In this document: piece by piece, positions 10,001-16,217 of the stretch
Numbering within the stretch: the stretch's first letter is position 1
Layout: every line of letters starts with the position of its first letter
DNA from: a virus
IMG/VR virus record: IMGVR_UViG_3300009420_000021
Span: 1-43,775 of that record
Length of the DNA: 43,775 nt
Direction: 5' to 3' (one strand)
Translations under genes and position numbers: made by a program
The notes under the pieces: generated by a model
The model's input: only the letters and a program-made list of their open reading frames with translations
Told to the model about the DNA's origin: nothing
Databases searched by the model: none

Positions 10001-10906
10001 TAACCAATTTCCACCATGAGCATAGTACGCTCTTTGTGTTCCATGAACATGAGCAAACATTCCATGATAACTACTCGCTGAAGGTAAGTCCCCCTCACTA
10101 GAATATACGTTGGAGTAAAGTATTTTATTTGTGCCAACATCAATGTTACCAGTAGCAGTCAACCCACCCGAAACAGCTATTGCTTTGTTTAGATCCCAAG
10201 TGTCTGAAGTGGCATTATATTGTATGGTGGCATTAGCACCAGTGACAGTGATACCAGCCCCATTAGCCGCCGCACTATCTACTGCACTATCAGCTAAAAT
10301 AATATTCTTATCATTAATCGAAAGGGTTGTTGAGTTTATAGTTGTCTGAACACCATCTACCTGAAGATTACCCGCTATGACAACCTTGCCAGTGTTATCT
10401 CCAATACCCGCTGGATCAATAACAAGTGTGGCTGGGCCTCTTAAATGGTTAGTTAATGTTAAGTTAGTAAAAGTTGGACTATCACTTGAGTCTACTGGTT
10501 GACCAATTTCTATTACACCTGTGCCACTAGTATAAGTTACGCCAGTGCCGCCACTTATCAGGTTTCTAGCATCACTATCAAACCCTTTATGAATAAAGTT
10601 ACCCGTAGACGAATCGTATCTAAGGTAAGTTCCGTTTGAAAGATTTATATTGCTATTTACATCATTGAGTGAAGTTATTTTGGAATTAGTGATAAGTGCT
10701 GTAGCATCACTATCAAAGTTTCTATGAATATACTTTTGAGTTGCTGAGTCAAATATAAGATACGAACCACCAGCAAGACCCACTACACCATTAACATCAT
10801 CAAGAGTAGTGATACGTCCTGTGGAAACCTGTCCTATTCTGTTGGGAGTTCCAACAGTTATTTTCTTAACAATCGTTGTCCCGGCTGATACGATGCGAAT
10901 AGCCAT
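6998..10906 (-). CDS. Giant modular tail fibre protein
   Basis: At 1302 residues this is the longest gene in the window. It is built from recurring modules: four DL[TSA]E(G/S)..LYYT-type repeats; three SASLVP...VAGVS...TADG units; two roughly 83-residue GPATLVIDPAG...SDTWDLNK units; and two HGMFAHVH..YYAH.GNW units rich in His and aromatics. The sequence is dominated by Ser, Asp, Thr, Gly and Ala with almost no Cys, typical of a long beta-structured trimeric fibre. The C-terminus (FTRSTGMGNIKVKPVKTVIS) lacks an S74 chaperone. It begins 10 bases after the Ig-like gene. Internal duplication suggests growth by recombination between modules. The host receptor is unknown. Confidence 0.8.
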   Translation of the reverse strand: MAIRIVSAGTTIVKKITVGTPNRIGQVSTGRITTLDDVNGVVGLAGGSYLIFDSATQKYIHRNFDSDATALITNSKITSLNDVNSNINLSNGTYLRYDSSTGNFIHKGFDSDARNLISGGTGVTYTSGTGVIEIGQPVDSSDSPTFTNLTLTNHLRGPATLVIDPAGIGDNTGKVVIAGNLQVDGVQTTINSTTLSINDKNIILADSAVDSAAANGAGITVTGANATIQYNATSDTWDLNKAIAVSGGLTATGNIDVGTNKILYSNVYSSEGDLPSASSYHGMFAHVHGTQRAYYAHGGNWLKLIDETNPIGSSLIPSVDSAYDLGSPTKKWKELYLSGKTLYLGGVRLEDHNSQLRVLDSAGNVVKFAMTSNTTSDLTEGSNLYYTTARADSDAKNAISADVALSYNPATGQVVHTNSGVTAGAYGSASLVPTISVNSLGHIDSIGTVSVAGVSTLSFDSNNATVSIGTADGNTFNTRIGLKSFSTNDLAESSGNLYFTEARVDSAIADIVTTGTFRSTVNAFGTLASSITSTPHETLSGHTNTLFSSQDSYNHIAILGPNVGIAGPTGTKLIETFGLADSDAGAGEGEVRLYYNGNEVLRTGDYGVSFGANKILYSNVYDNESDLPSASQVHGMFAHVHATGKGYYAHAGNWVKLIDETSSTTTDLTEGSNLYYTTARNDSDTNSYIAGNRTYGNITTTGYIAGPATLVIDPAGVGDNTGKVVIAGNLQVDGVQTIINSTTISINDKNIILADSAADSAASNGAGITVTGSNALIQYNATSDTWDLNKPFGRIRNVLSTYSTTDLSEGTNLYYTKARADSDGKNSISLIDSGGDGSLTYDKVSGVINYVGPSSAEVRAHFSGGTGITYNNGTGEIKITDTTVVAGTYGSASLVPIVKVNAQGQVDSVGTVSVAGVSSAAFVEATGIFTINTADGNSFATTILDSDLTKTRARNVLRAVDAGGDGQFVYDSASGTFTYTGPSAAEVRAHLSASGDLSYNSSTGVFSFDVESVYTQGNFDSDFNTTLDAAAIGGTGISYAADSNTLSITNTGVTAASYGTASLVPVLAINAQGQITSASTVSVAGVSSTSFDSDKGIFTINTADGGSFPTTLFDSDYTKSRTRESIRAVDAGGDGSFAYDSASGTFTYTGASASETRAHFTGGNGIGITNGKVDMDSAYSAVFSKVTNTSGELFTKPTDISIVDGAATVIDLETHDSDFKSIEYLVHMDDSAGGNVQLSKLLLTYNKTNVFYTEYGMTSSFSNDSDIGTLTADVVGADIRLIFTRSTGMGNIKVKPVKTVIS
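8540..8788 (-). repeat. Direct repeat A, copy 2 (fibre module)
   Basis: About 249 bases closely matching 10188-10436. They encode the GPATLVIDPAG...ATSDTWDLNK module of the giant fibre. Most differences are at synonymous positions, so the duplication is under protein-level constraint. Confidence 0.8.
8931..9072 (-). repeat. Direct repeat B, copy 2 (fibre module)
   Basis: About 142 bases matching 9990-10131. They encode NKILYSNVY...HGMFAHVH...YYAH.GNW.KLIDE. The His/aromatic-rich unit lies next to module A in the first array but is separated from it in the second. Confidence 0.8.
9990..10131 (-). repeat. Direct repeat B, copy 1 (fibre module)
   Basis: N-terminal-side partner of 8931-9072, with the same length and the same HGMFAHVH core. 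Confidence 0.8.
10188..10436 (-). repeat. Direct repeat A, copy 1 (fibre module)
   Basis: N-terminal-side partner of 8540-8788. The encoded proteins differ at only a few residues (for example DSAVDSAAANG against DSAADSAASNG). Confidence 0.8.
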
Positions 10907-10916
10907 TAAGGTCTCC

Positions 10917-11273
10917 TTAGTTTCTGGTGACCGAAGGCGATACGGTGATCTGTCCTTCTAATATTCTTTCAACAAGAGTGTTTGAAGCACTATCGTTAGA
11001 GGAGATCTCTACGTCATAAACATAACGACCAGATTTCATCGCACTGGTCTGAGCATTAGTTAACTGTAAATTTAATATACCGCCACTTGCTGGTGATGGT
11101 ATTACAACTGCAAACGTAACCGCATCTGAATCACTTGATGAGTAAGTTTTACGGATTTGCCCTTTACCAGTATATCCAGCCAAGGATTTCTTTGCTTGAT
11201 TTTTATCGACTAGCTCTAGTTGTATACTAAAGTCTGCGCCTTGATTTAGTGTGAAATCTTCGTACTGCGACAT
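10917..11273 (-). CDS. Ig-like baseplate/fibre adaptor protein (BppU N-domain type)
   Basis: A 118-residue protein with the pattern NQGADFSIQLEL..., LAGYTGKGQIRKTY, GRYVYDVEI and LEGQITVSPSVTRN. This is the one-domain beta-sandwich seen in many phages (QGA...F; GYT...QIR; G.Y.YDLE; LEG.VTVSPEVTR), related to the N-terminal domain of lactococcal baseplate protein BppU. It likely links a fibre to the baseplate. It precedes the giant fibre by 10 bases and has its own late promoter at 11308-11315 and an AGAG-type ribosome site, so it probably opens a fibre transcription unit. Confidence 0.7.
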   Translation of the reverse strand: MSQYEDFTLNQGADFSIQLELVDKNQAKKSLAGYTGKGQIRKTYSSSDSDAVTFAVVIPSPASGGILNLQLTNAQTSAMKSGRYVYDVEISSNDSASNTLVERILEGQITVSPSVTRN

Positions 11274-11307
11274 ATGTAAATCTCTTATTTATTTTCAACT
11301 TTACCTT

Positions 11308-11315
11308 TATTTATA
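11308..11315 (-). promoter_or_regulatory. T4-type late promoter
   Basis: The minus strand reads TATAAATAAAGGT, overlapping the stop of the glycosyltransferase gene. A start near 11302 gives a leader of about 29 bases to the ATG at 11273. Confidence 0.75.
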
Positions 11316-12006
11316 AGAAATATTTCTCTAAACTTTTATAATGTTGGTCTTCACACTGAGATAAAATACATATTGTTCTATCAGGATCGTAGTTCAATAG
11401 GCCATCATCTAACTTATCGTCAGATAACCAACCTTTCGCCCTATGATAGTAGTCACGTTTGAAATCAAAACAAGACAGGTTGCTGTATTCATGAGTAATG
11501 AACCTGTCTAATCCATAGTAGTGTATGATATTATAATCAATATTTTCTATAAACTTATCGTATATTTCTTTATGCTGTTTGGTATATAACAACATTATAG
11601 ATGTATTTATGCTAGTTGTGGGGATGGTTAAAATGTTATCAGGTGTTCCATCATAAAGATAATCCTCACCAATATCTTCACCATTGATAATTCTCAGCGT
11701 GTCATCAATGTCATCAAACATATAATCTATGTTGTTTTGTATCACAACATCTAAGTCAAGATACAACGTTGGGTCATCAAAGTCAAGATTAAAAAGTTCT
11801 ATTTTCCACCAATAAGTTTCTAAGTCTAGACTCTTATCGATAAAAATAGTATTGACTTCTTGCTGAACATCCGATATACAATAAAAAGAAAATGGTAGAG
11901 TACAGTTACGCTCTACCATTCTATGTAATCTATTGACGTGTTCTTTAGAGTACTTTGTGCCTACACAGACGCATACTATATTAACTTTCTGTTTCAAGAT
12001 CCTCAA
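11311..12006 (-). CDS. Glycosyltransferase, GT-A type (phage/marine family)
   Basis: A 231-residue protein. The N-terminus VNIVCVCVGTKYSKEHVNRL fits the beta-strand opening of a family of small phage and marine glycosyltransferases, followed by FYCISD. The nucleotide-sugar/metal DxD motif is LYLDLD at residues 84-86. W66-W67-K precedes it and a second acidic region follows, with ITHEYSN near the acceptor side. No ATG can begin the full domain. The frame opens after a TGA at a TTG (12006), with another TTG at 11997, so a non-ATG start is needed; it overlaps the upstream gene by 26 bases. Donor and acceptor are unknown. It lies in a cassette with another glycosyltransferase and an oxygenase-like gene. 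Confidence 0.75.
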   Translation of the reverse strand: MRILKQKVNIVCVCVGTKYSKEHVNRLHRMVERNCTLPFSFYCISDVQQEVNTIFIDKSLDLETYWWKIELFNLDFDDPTLYLDLDVVIQNNIDYMFDDIDDTLRIINGEDIGEDYLYDGTPDNILTIPTTSINTSIMLLYTKQHKEIYDKFIENIDYNIIHYYGLDRFITHEYSNLSCFDFKRDYYHRAKGWLSDDKLDDGLLNYDPDRTICILSQCEDQHYKSLEKYFL

Positions 12007-12664
12007 TCACCTCTTCCCAAAATGCATCAGCCTCTGCAAAAACAAATGATACAGTGATACGATAACAGTCTGTATAAGCGGCATGATAGCATAGGCTATC
12101 TGGAGTATGATACTCACCAAAGTAACTCATCTTTGCTTGCCAGCCTTTCTTATCTTGAACTCTAATACGTTCTTTCTTTTCAGTATCCCAATAGTCGAAC
12201 CATCCTTCACCCGTTTCTGAATAGGTTATAATGATGTTAAACCCTGAAGCATTAGCATTATTGTGCCAAGAGATAAACCCACCCGGTGGATAGCAAGCAT
12301 TAAGGGCATTATTTCTACAAGAAAGAAACTCAATAAGTTTTGAGTTCAAATTTGACGTAGCTTCTTTAATAATCTTTCCATCTTTATGTTGTCCATCAGT
12401 ATGCTTAAGTCCAGTAAATCCTTTTAACACTACTGGAAATCCATCGTGCCTATCACCCATAAACATAATCTCTTTCAGATACTGATCTGAAACATAGTCT
12501 TCTGCTTTATCGTCTTTGTTAGTGATGTAAAGTTCTTTTGCAATTAGTGGATCATCATCAGGCTGATCTCTCTTAAGCAATACATCTTTATATTCATCTA
12601 ATATATCTAAAAACTCTTTATTTTTTAGATCAATATCTCTCACATAGTTGTGTTTAATGTTCAT
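11981..12664 (-). CDS. 2OG-Fe(II) oxygenase-like (double-stranded beta-helix) protein
   Basis: A 227-residue protein. The ATG at 12664 overlaps the upstream stop (TAATG) and is preferred over an in-frame TTG at 12742. The core PPGGFISWHNN (residues 126-136), NIIITYSETGEGWF and CYHAAYTDCYRITVSF (192-207) follow a 2-oxoglutarate oxygenase layout: first His H134, distal His H194, and R202 for the 2OG carboxylate. The usual Asp of HxD is Asn here (H134-N-N136), so iron binding may be altered. Possible roles are hydroxylating a sugar or protein acceptor made by the flanking glycosyltransferases, or acting on fibres; both are inferences. Confidence 0.65.
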   Translation of the reverse strand: MNIKHNYVRDIDLKNKEFLDILDEYKDVLLKRDQPDDDPLIAKELYITNKDDKAEDYVSDQYLKEIMFMGDRHDGFPVVLKGFTGLKHTDGQHKDGKIIKEATSNLNSKLIEFLSCRNNALNACYPPGGFISWHNNANASGFNIIITYSETGEGWFDYWDTEKKERIRVQDKKGWQAKMSYFGEYHTPDSLCYHAAYTDCYRITVSFVFAEADAFWEEVIEDLETES

Positions 12665-13515
12665 TATAAAAACCCTTTTTCTCCATATTTGTCCATCCAA
12701 TTCGAATAGTGTATCACTATGGGGTCTGGATCTGTCTTCCAATAATCTCTACTAGGATCTACCACATGACAGTTATAACCATCATTCCCTATCTGGTTAG
12801 GCAAGCCAAAAGCCGTAAAGTAGTTCCAACGATAGTTATCATCAAAGAACTTCCACTTAAGAAATTCATATTTAGGCGAATGATAAATCAGCCACCACAA
12901 AGTAAGTTGATCCCATTGTCTAAAGTTTCCTACTTTAATGTTATCAAACTCTATAGGGTTCCATTCACCATCCCTTTGTTTAAAAAACAAGTTATACCAA
13001 TCCAGCATAAACTCTTTTATTAATGGATTTCTGGTATCATATAATGCAACACCACCACAATGAGCAAGATGATCTGGAGCACCTTTCCAACCATCATCAT
13101 AAAGATTTGGCCCCCAATCCCATTCAGCAAAATATCCATAGCCACCTTCTTTTGTGAGATTAACATAAGCCATATCATACTTACCATCTTCAAGATGATC
13201 AAACACATTAGAGATATCTTTGTGAACAATCTCTATGTCAGCATCCATATAGAAAGTTAAATCATAAGGAGAGTTAGCCATGCCCCACATTTTTTCTCTA
13301 TTAGTATTACTAGGAGTAGGCAACACTTGATCGAAATCTCTAAAATAATTTTGACAACTAGGATCATCTATAAAACGTTGTTCTGTAAAGAGAGTGATTT
13401 TTGCTTCTGGATAATGATCTAGAAGGGATTCTTTTAGATTGTCGGCACTCATCAAAAACTGTTTACGTTTAGTCGCTACAGTTAAAAATCCTTTAGTCGG
13501 ATTTTTCTTCTTCAT
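12664..13515 (-). CDS. Glycosyltransferase, GT-A type
   Basis: A 283-residue protein with a nucleotide-diphospho-sugar transferase fold: FLTVATKRKQFLMSADNL at the N-terminus, ITLFTEQ as the second strand, and YMDADIEIV with the metal-binding DxD at residues 91-93. Downstream are HCGGVALYDTRN and QWDQLTLWWLIY, typical of the acceptor side of GT8-like or related enzymes, and a C-terminal VIHYSNWMDKYG. Start ATG at 13515 overlaps the preceding gene by 23 bases and its stop overlaps the oxygenase-like start, so this is a tightly coupled operon. Substrates cannot be read from sequence. It could modify fibre proteins, host lipopolysaccharide or phage DNA. Confidence 0.75.
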   Translation of the reverse strand: MKKKNPTKGFLTVATKRKQFLMSADNLKESLLDHYPEAKITLFTEQRFIDDPSCQNYFRDFDQVLPTPSNTNREKMWGMANSPYDLTFYMDADIEIVHKDISNVFDHLEDGKYDMAYVNLTKEGGYGYFAEWDWGPNLYDDGWKGAPDHLAHCGGVALYDTRNPLIKEFMLDWYNLFFKQRDGEWNPIEFDNIKVGNFRQWDQLTLWWLIYHSPKYEFLKWKFFDDNYRWNYFTAFGLPNQIGNDGYNCHVVDPSRDYWKTDPDPIVIHYSNWMDKYGEKGFL

Positions 13516-13945
13516 TCATAATCTCCATTAATAATATAGTAGCATATGCTTGCATTTCAATAGCATTTTTAGCTTTTCTGATTTTAGATTTCAGTGTGCG
13601 ATTAGTAGATTCTTTTACCTGAGGGATTTCAAAAGTCTGTAGTTTATAATTAAATAAATCTTCAAGTCTTTTAGATTCATTGACTTCTTTTTGTTTTTTA
13701 ATTTTACTTTCACGTTCTGTTTTATGACGATCTAAACGGTCTTGAGTAAACTCATTAATTTTAGCCATAGTATTTTGTTCTACAACTTCTTCATAGTCTG
13801 AAGTTATTTTTCCATCAATATCATATTTGGAAACTTTAGCAACACTTGTTGAATAAGAACCATCATCATGTGTAATATTCAATCTAACAGTTAACCTGTC
13901 TTTTGCGGCGTTTTCCCAAAATGGATGTACCCATTCTTTTTTCAT
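13493..13945 (-). CDS. Hypothetical protein, possible fibre-associated chaperone
   Basis: A 150-residue protein. The N-terminal part (KKEWVHPFWENAAKDRLTVR, then ITHDDGSYSTS) looks like a small beta domain. A highly charged, predicted helical segment with many Lys, Arg and Glu follows, and then a helical C-terminus (SKIRKAKNAIEMQAYATILL). It lies directly between the aromatic-repeat fibre and the first glycosyltransferase, 12 bases after the fibre. The position resembles tail-fibre assembly chaperones, which usually follow their fibre gene, but I do not recognise the family and the role is a guess from context. Confidence 0.5.
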   Translation of the reverse strand: MKKEWVHPFWENAAKDRLTVRLNITHDDGSYSTSVAKVSKYDIDGKITSDYEEVVEQNTMAKINEFTQDRLDRHKTERESKIKKQKEVNESKRLEDLFNYKLQTFEIPQVKESTNRTLKSKIRKAKNAIEMQAYATILLMEIMNEEEKSD

Positions 13946-13957
13946 TATATTAATCTC

Positions 13958-16159
13958 CTATGATATTCTTACGTATAATGTATAAGTTTCGTTTGTTTCG
14001 TTAGCAGATTGTATCGTCTCGCCAGCGAAGTTTCCAGTAAAGTTTCCAAGGTAGTCTGTTATATATGAGGTTTCAAAATCTTTACTATATTCAGTTGCGT
14101 AGTTACCTTCATATGTATTAACGTAGTTCCCTTCGTAATCTAAAGTATATTGTGTTGTATACTCTCCAGTGTATATAGATTCATATTGAGTTACATAGCC
14201 CGAACCTTCAAAGTTCCTAGAATATGTCGCACTAAAATCTCTTACATAACTGTTCGCAAACTCTTTTTGATAATCGCCAGTGTATGTTGTGGTATAGGTG
14301 GCAGAAAACTGGTTTGCAAATGTATTAGTAAAGTTTCCAGTAAAGTTTCTGGTGTAAGTTGGATCGACATTTCTAGTATAAGCAACAGTTGGTCCCGCTC
14401 CAGAAAAATTACTTGCGAAGGCTCTGGTGTATACATCGTATACGACCTGTCTATACGCCAAATACTGAATCTGCGATATTACCTTAGCGTAGCTTACCCC
14501 GCCAGTTGTCTGAGGGGAGGTATAAGTACCTGAAAAAGTGCCGCCACTTTCATAGACCTGAGGATTGCCGGGGTTAACTATGAAATTCTGCTCTGGCACT
14601 GTCGCCCTTAAATAAGCCGCCGTGCGGCCTGAACCTTGATAAAAGTAGCCGCCGACAGCCGGACCTATGTAATTCGGTCCAAATCGACTTTCACCAAGAT
14701 AATAACCCGCCGTGTATTGTGCCACTGGGTTAACAACATTTGAAACATATGCTTGGAAAGGAGTAAAAGCGGTGGTTTGGTAATTTGGGTCAGGTGATGG
14801 GCCACTATATATCACTGGGCCACTATATTGTATTGATGGGCCTACGTATACCGATGGCCCCACATAGTATTCTATCACTGTTCTGAGATAAGTATTGAAA
14901 GTTTCCCGAACATACATACCAAACTGGGTTTGGCGTTCATAATTTCCACCGGGTCCGGCATAGTAATCATGTCGAATAGCTTCGTATCCGGCATCAACAT
15001 TTCTGGTATAAGCAATAGTTGGTCCCGCTCCAGTAAAGTTTCCAGTAAAGTTTCTCTGGTATCCACTTGCAAACGTATTGGTAAAGTTTCCAGTAAAGTT
15101 CCTAGTATACTGAGTCAAATAGCCAACATCTTGAGTACTAGCATAGTTAGATACATAGTTAGCCGCAAAATTTCTTGCATAAGTTGTTACATATCCACCT
15201 TCATAACTACCAGTATAGGTGGCGGCAAATGTTCCACCAAAATCTCTAGAATAATCTACGCTAAATTGTGCAGTACTAACAGATATATAAGCAAGATCAG
15301 TTATAGAAGTATAGTTTGTTGTATAGGCCACTGTTGCTGATGCGGTGTAACTAGATTGAAAGTTTACTGTACTATCTCTTGTAAAATTGGCATCAGCGGT
15401 GGTGTTCTTAGTGTCAGTCGCAGTACCTTTGGCAACCCACGTTCCAGTATCAGTAGGAGCACCCTGCGAAGAGTTCCTGAGTTGATATGAACCTATCTTA
15501 GATGCCGCTATACGTGTCTTTGCTCTTTGTCCAAATGAGAACTTAATTTCAGCATCAGACATTTCCTGAATACCAGCAAAGGATGCTTCGTTCTTTAGAC
15601 GCATAGGTTTAACAGCCGTTGGTGCAGTTCCACCAGTTCTTTTCCATAACTTATGTGCTATAGAAGCCCCATCAGTTCTAGTATCTATAAATGCCGTTTG
15701 CTGTTCTGTCCAATCACCACTTGGTGCTGATGTGGATAGTCGGTATGATCCGGGGTATTCGTTAGTAAATATTTTACTTAAGTATCTATCAACAGCCTCA
15801 TTTAGATCTATGTCTGGCATCATCTTCATGCCAGTTTCAGATGCTGAGTCCACCCACATAATAGGTCTAAACACATTGGCATCAGTTTCTGCCGCCGTAC
15901 CGTTTGTCTGATAGATTACAGTATTAGTTGTACCTGTGGTAATGCTTGTAGAGGGATGTGTTCCTACAGCCTGATTAAAAAATGTATTAGAATATGTTCC
16001 TACAGTATCACCAGTTGTGGCTCTGTTCAAAGATCCTACTTCCGCTGAATCAGCGGTGCTCAAGTGTAGTCCTACTTGATACGCAATATAGTTCTCTTCA
16101 GTAGTCGTTAACTCTTGAATATTACCATTAGCATCTTTTAACTTAAGAGGTGTTGCCAT
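13958..16159 (-). CDS. Fibre protein of aromatic tetrapeptide repeats with inserted cassette
   Basis: A 733-residue protein in three parts. Residues 1-250 contain an SAEVGSLNRATTGDTVG segment and a SFGQRAKTRIAASKIGSYQL block common to marine phage structural proteins. From about 280 to 385, and again from 587 to 715, the chain is a near-perfect four-residue repeat beginning with Tyr or Phe, such as YTRNFTGNFTNTFA and YVNTYEGNYATEYSKDF. Between them, residues about 389-586 are a different domain rich in Tyr-x-Gly-Pro, bounded by 37-base direct repeats. It has its own late promoter at 16197-16204. Fibre function is inferred from composition and position between other fibre genes. Confidence 0.75.
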   Translation of the reverse strand: MATPLKLKDANGNIQELTTTEENYIAYQVGLHLSTADSAEVGSLNRATTGDTVGTYSNTFFNQAVGTHPSTSITTGTTNTVIYQTNGTAAETDANVFRPIMWVDSASETGMKMMPDIDLNEAVDRYLSKIFTNEYPGSYRLSTSAPSGDWTEQQTAFIDTRTDGASIAHKLWKRTGGTAPTAVKPMRLKNEASFAGIQEMSDAEIKFSFGQRAKTRIAASKIGSYQLRNSSQGAPTDTGTWVAKGTATDTKNTTADANFTRDSTVNFQSSYTASATVAYTTNYTSITDLAYISVSTAQFSVDYSRDFGGTFAATYTGSYEGGYVTTYARNFAANYVSNYASTQDVGYLTQYTRNFTGNFTNTFASGYQRNFTGNFTGAGPTIAYTRNVDAGYEAIRHDYYAGPGGNYERQTQFGMYVRETFNTYLRTVIEYYVGPSVYVGPSIQYSGPVIYSGPSPDPNYQTTAFTPFQAYVSNVVNPVAQYTAGYYLGESRFGPNYIGPAVGGYFYQGSGRTAAYLRATVPEQNFIVNPGNPQVYESGGTFSGTYTSPQTTGGVSYAKVISQIQYLAYRQVVYDVYTRAFASNFSGAGPTVAYTRNVDPTYTRNFTGNFTNTFANQFSATYTTTYTGDYQKEFANSYVRDFSATYSRNFEGSGYVTQYESIYTGEYTTQYTLDYEGNYVNTYEGNYATEYSKDFETSYITDYLGNFTGNFAGETIQSANETNETYTLYVRIS
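14367..14403 (-). repeat. Flanking direct repeat, right-hand (C-terminal) copy
   Basis: A 37-base sequence encoding GAGPTVAYTRNV, matching 14997-15033 with two mismatches. Together they bracket the non-tetrapeptide cassette of the fibre. Confidence 0.8.
14997..15033 (-). repeat. Flanking direct repeat, left-hand (N-terminal) copy
   Basis: Partner of 14367-14403, encoding GAGPTIAYTRNV. Same orientation, about 630 bases apart. Confidence 0.8.
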
Positions 16160-16196
16160 AGTTTATTATACCTATACATTACTAATCTGTCAAGGG

Positions 16197-16204
16197 TATT
16201 TATA
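16197..16204 (-). promoter_or_regulatory. T4-type late promoter
   Basis: The minus strand reads TATAAATACCCTTG in the 58-base gap before the aromatic-repeat fibre. A start near 16191 gives a leader of about 32 bases to the ATG at 16159. Confidence 0.75.
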
Positions 16205-16217
16205 CAAGTTTTTTAAT

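Noticed and set aside
10900-10920. Short inverted repeat TAAGG-TCT-CCTTA between the Ig-like gene and the giant fibre
   Set aside because: Five base pairs with no T run; it coincides with the ribosome site and stop codon and is too weak for a terminator.
12665-12742. Extended N-terminus of the oxygenase-like protein from TTG 12742
   Set aside because: It would overlap the upstream gene by 79 bases; ATG 12664 makes the typical TAATG junction.
14150-14533. Plus-strand open frame opposite the aromatic-repeat fibre
   Set aside because: The Ser/Ile/Lys-rich translation is the reverse of the repeat codons; no ribosome site.
14000-15340. CRISPR-like array suggested by repeated AAAGTTTCCAGTAAAGTTTC units
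   Set aside because: The repeats are in frame, vary at wobble positions and encode FTGNFTGNF; spacing is not constant and there are no unique spacers or cas genes.
5200-16150. tRNA or other structural RNA genes
   Set aside because: No cloverleaf or other conserved RNA signature was recognised; gaps between genes are too short, and gene interiors are explained by protein coding.
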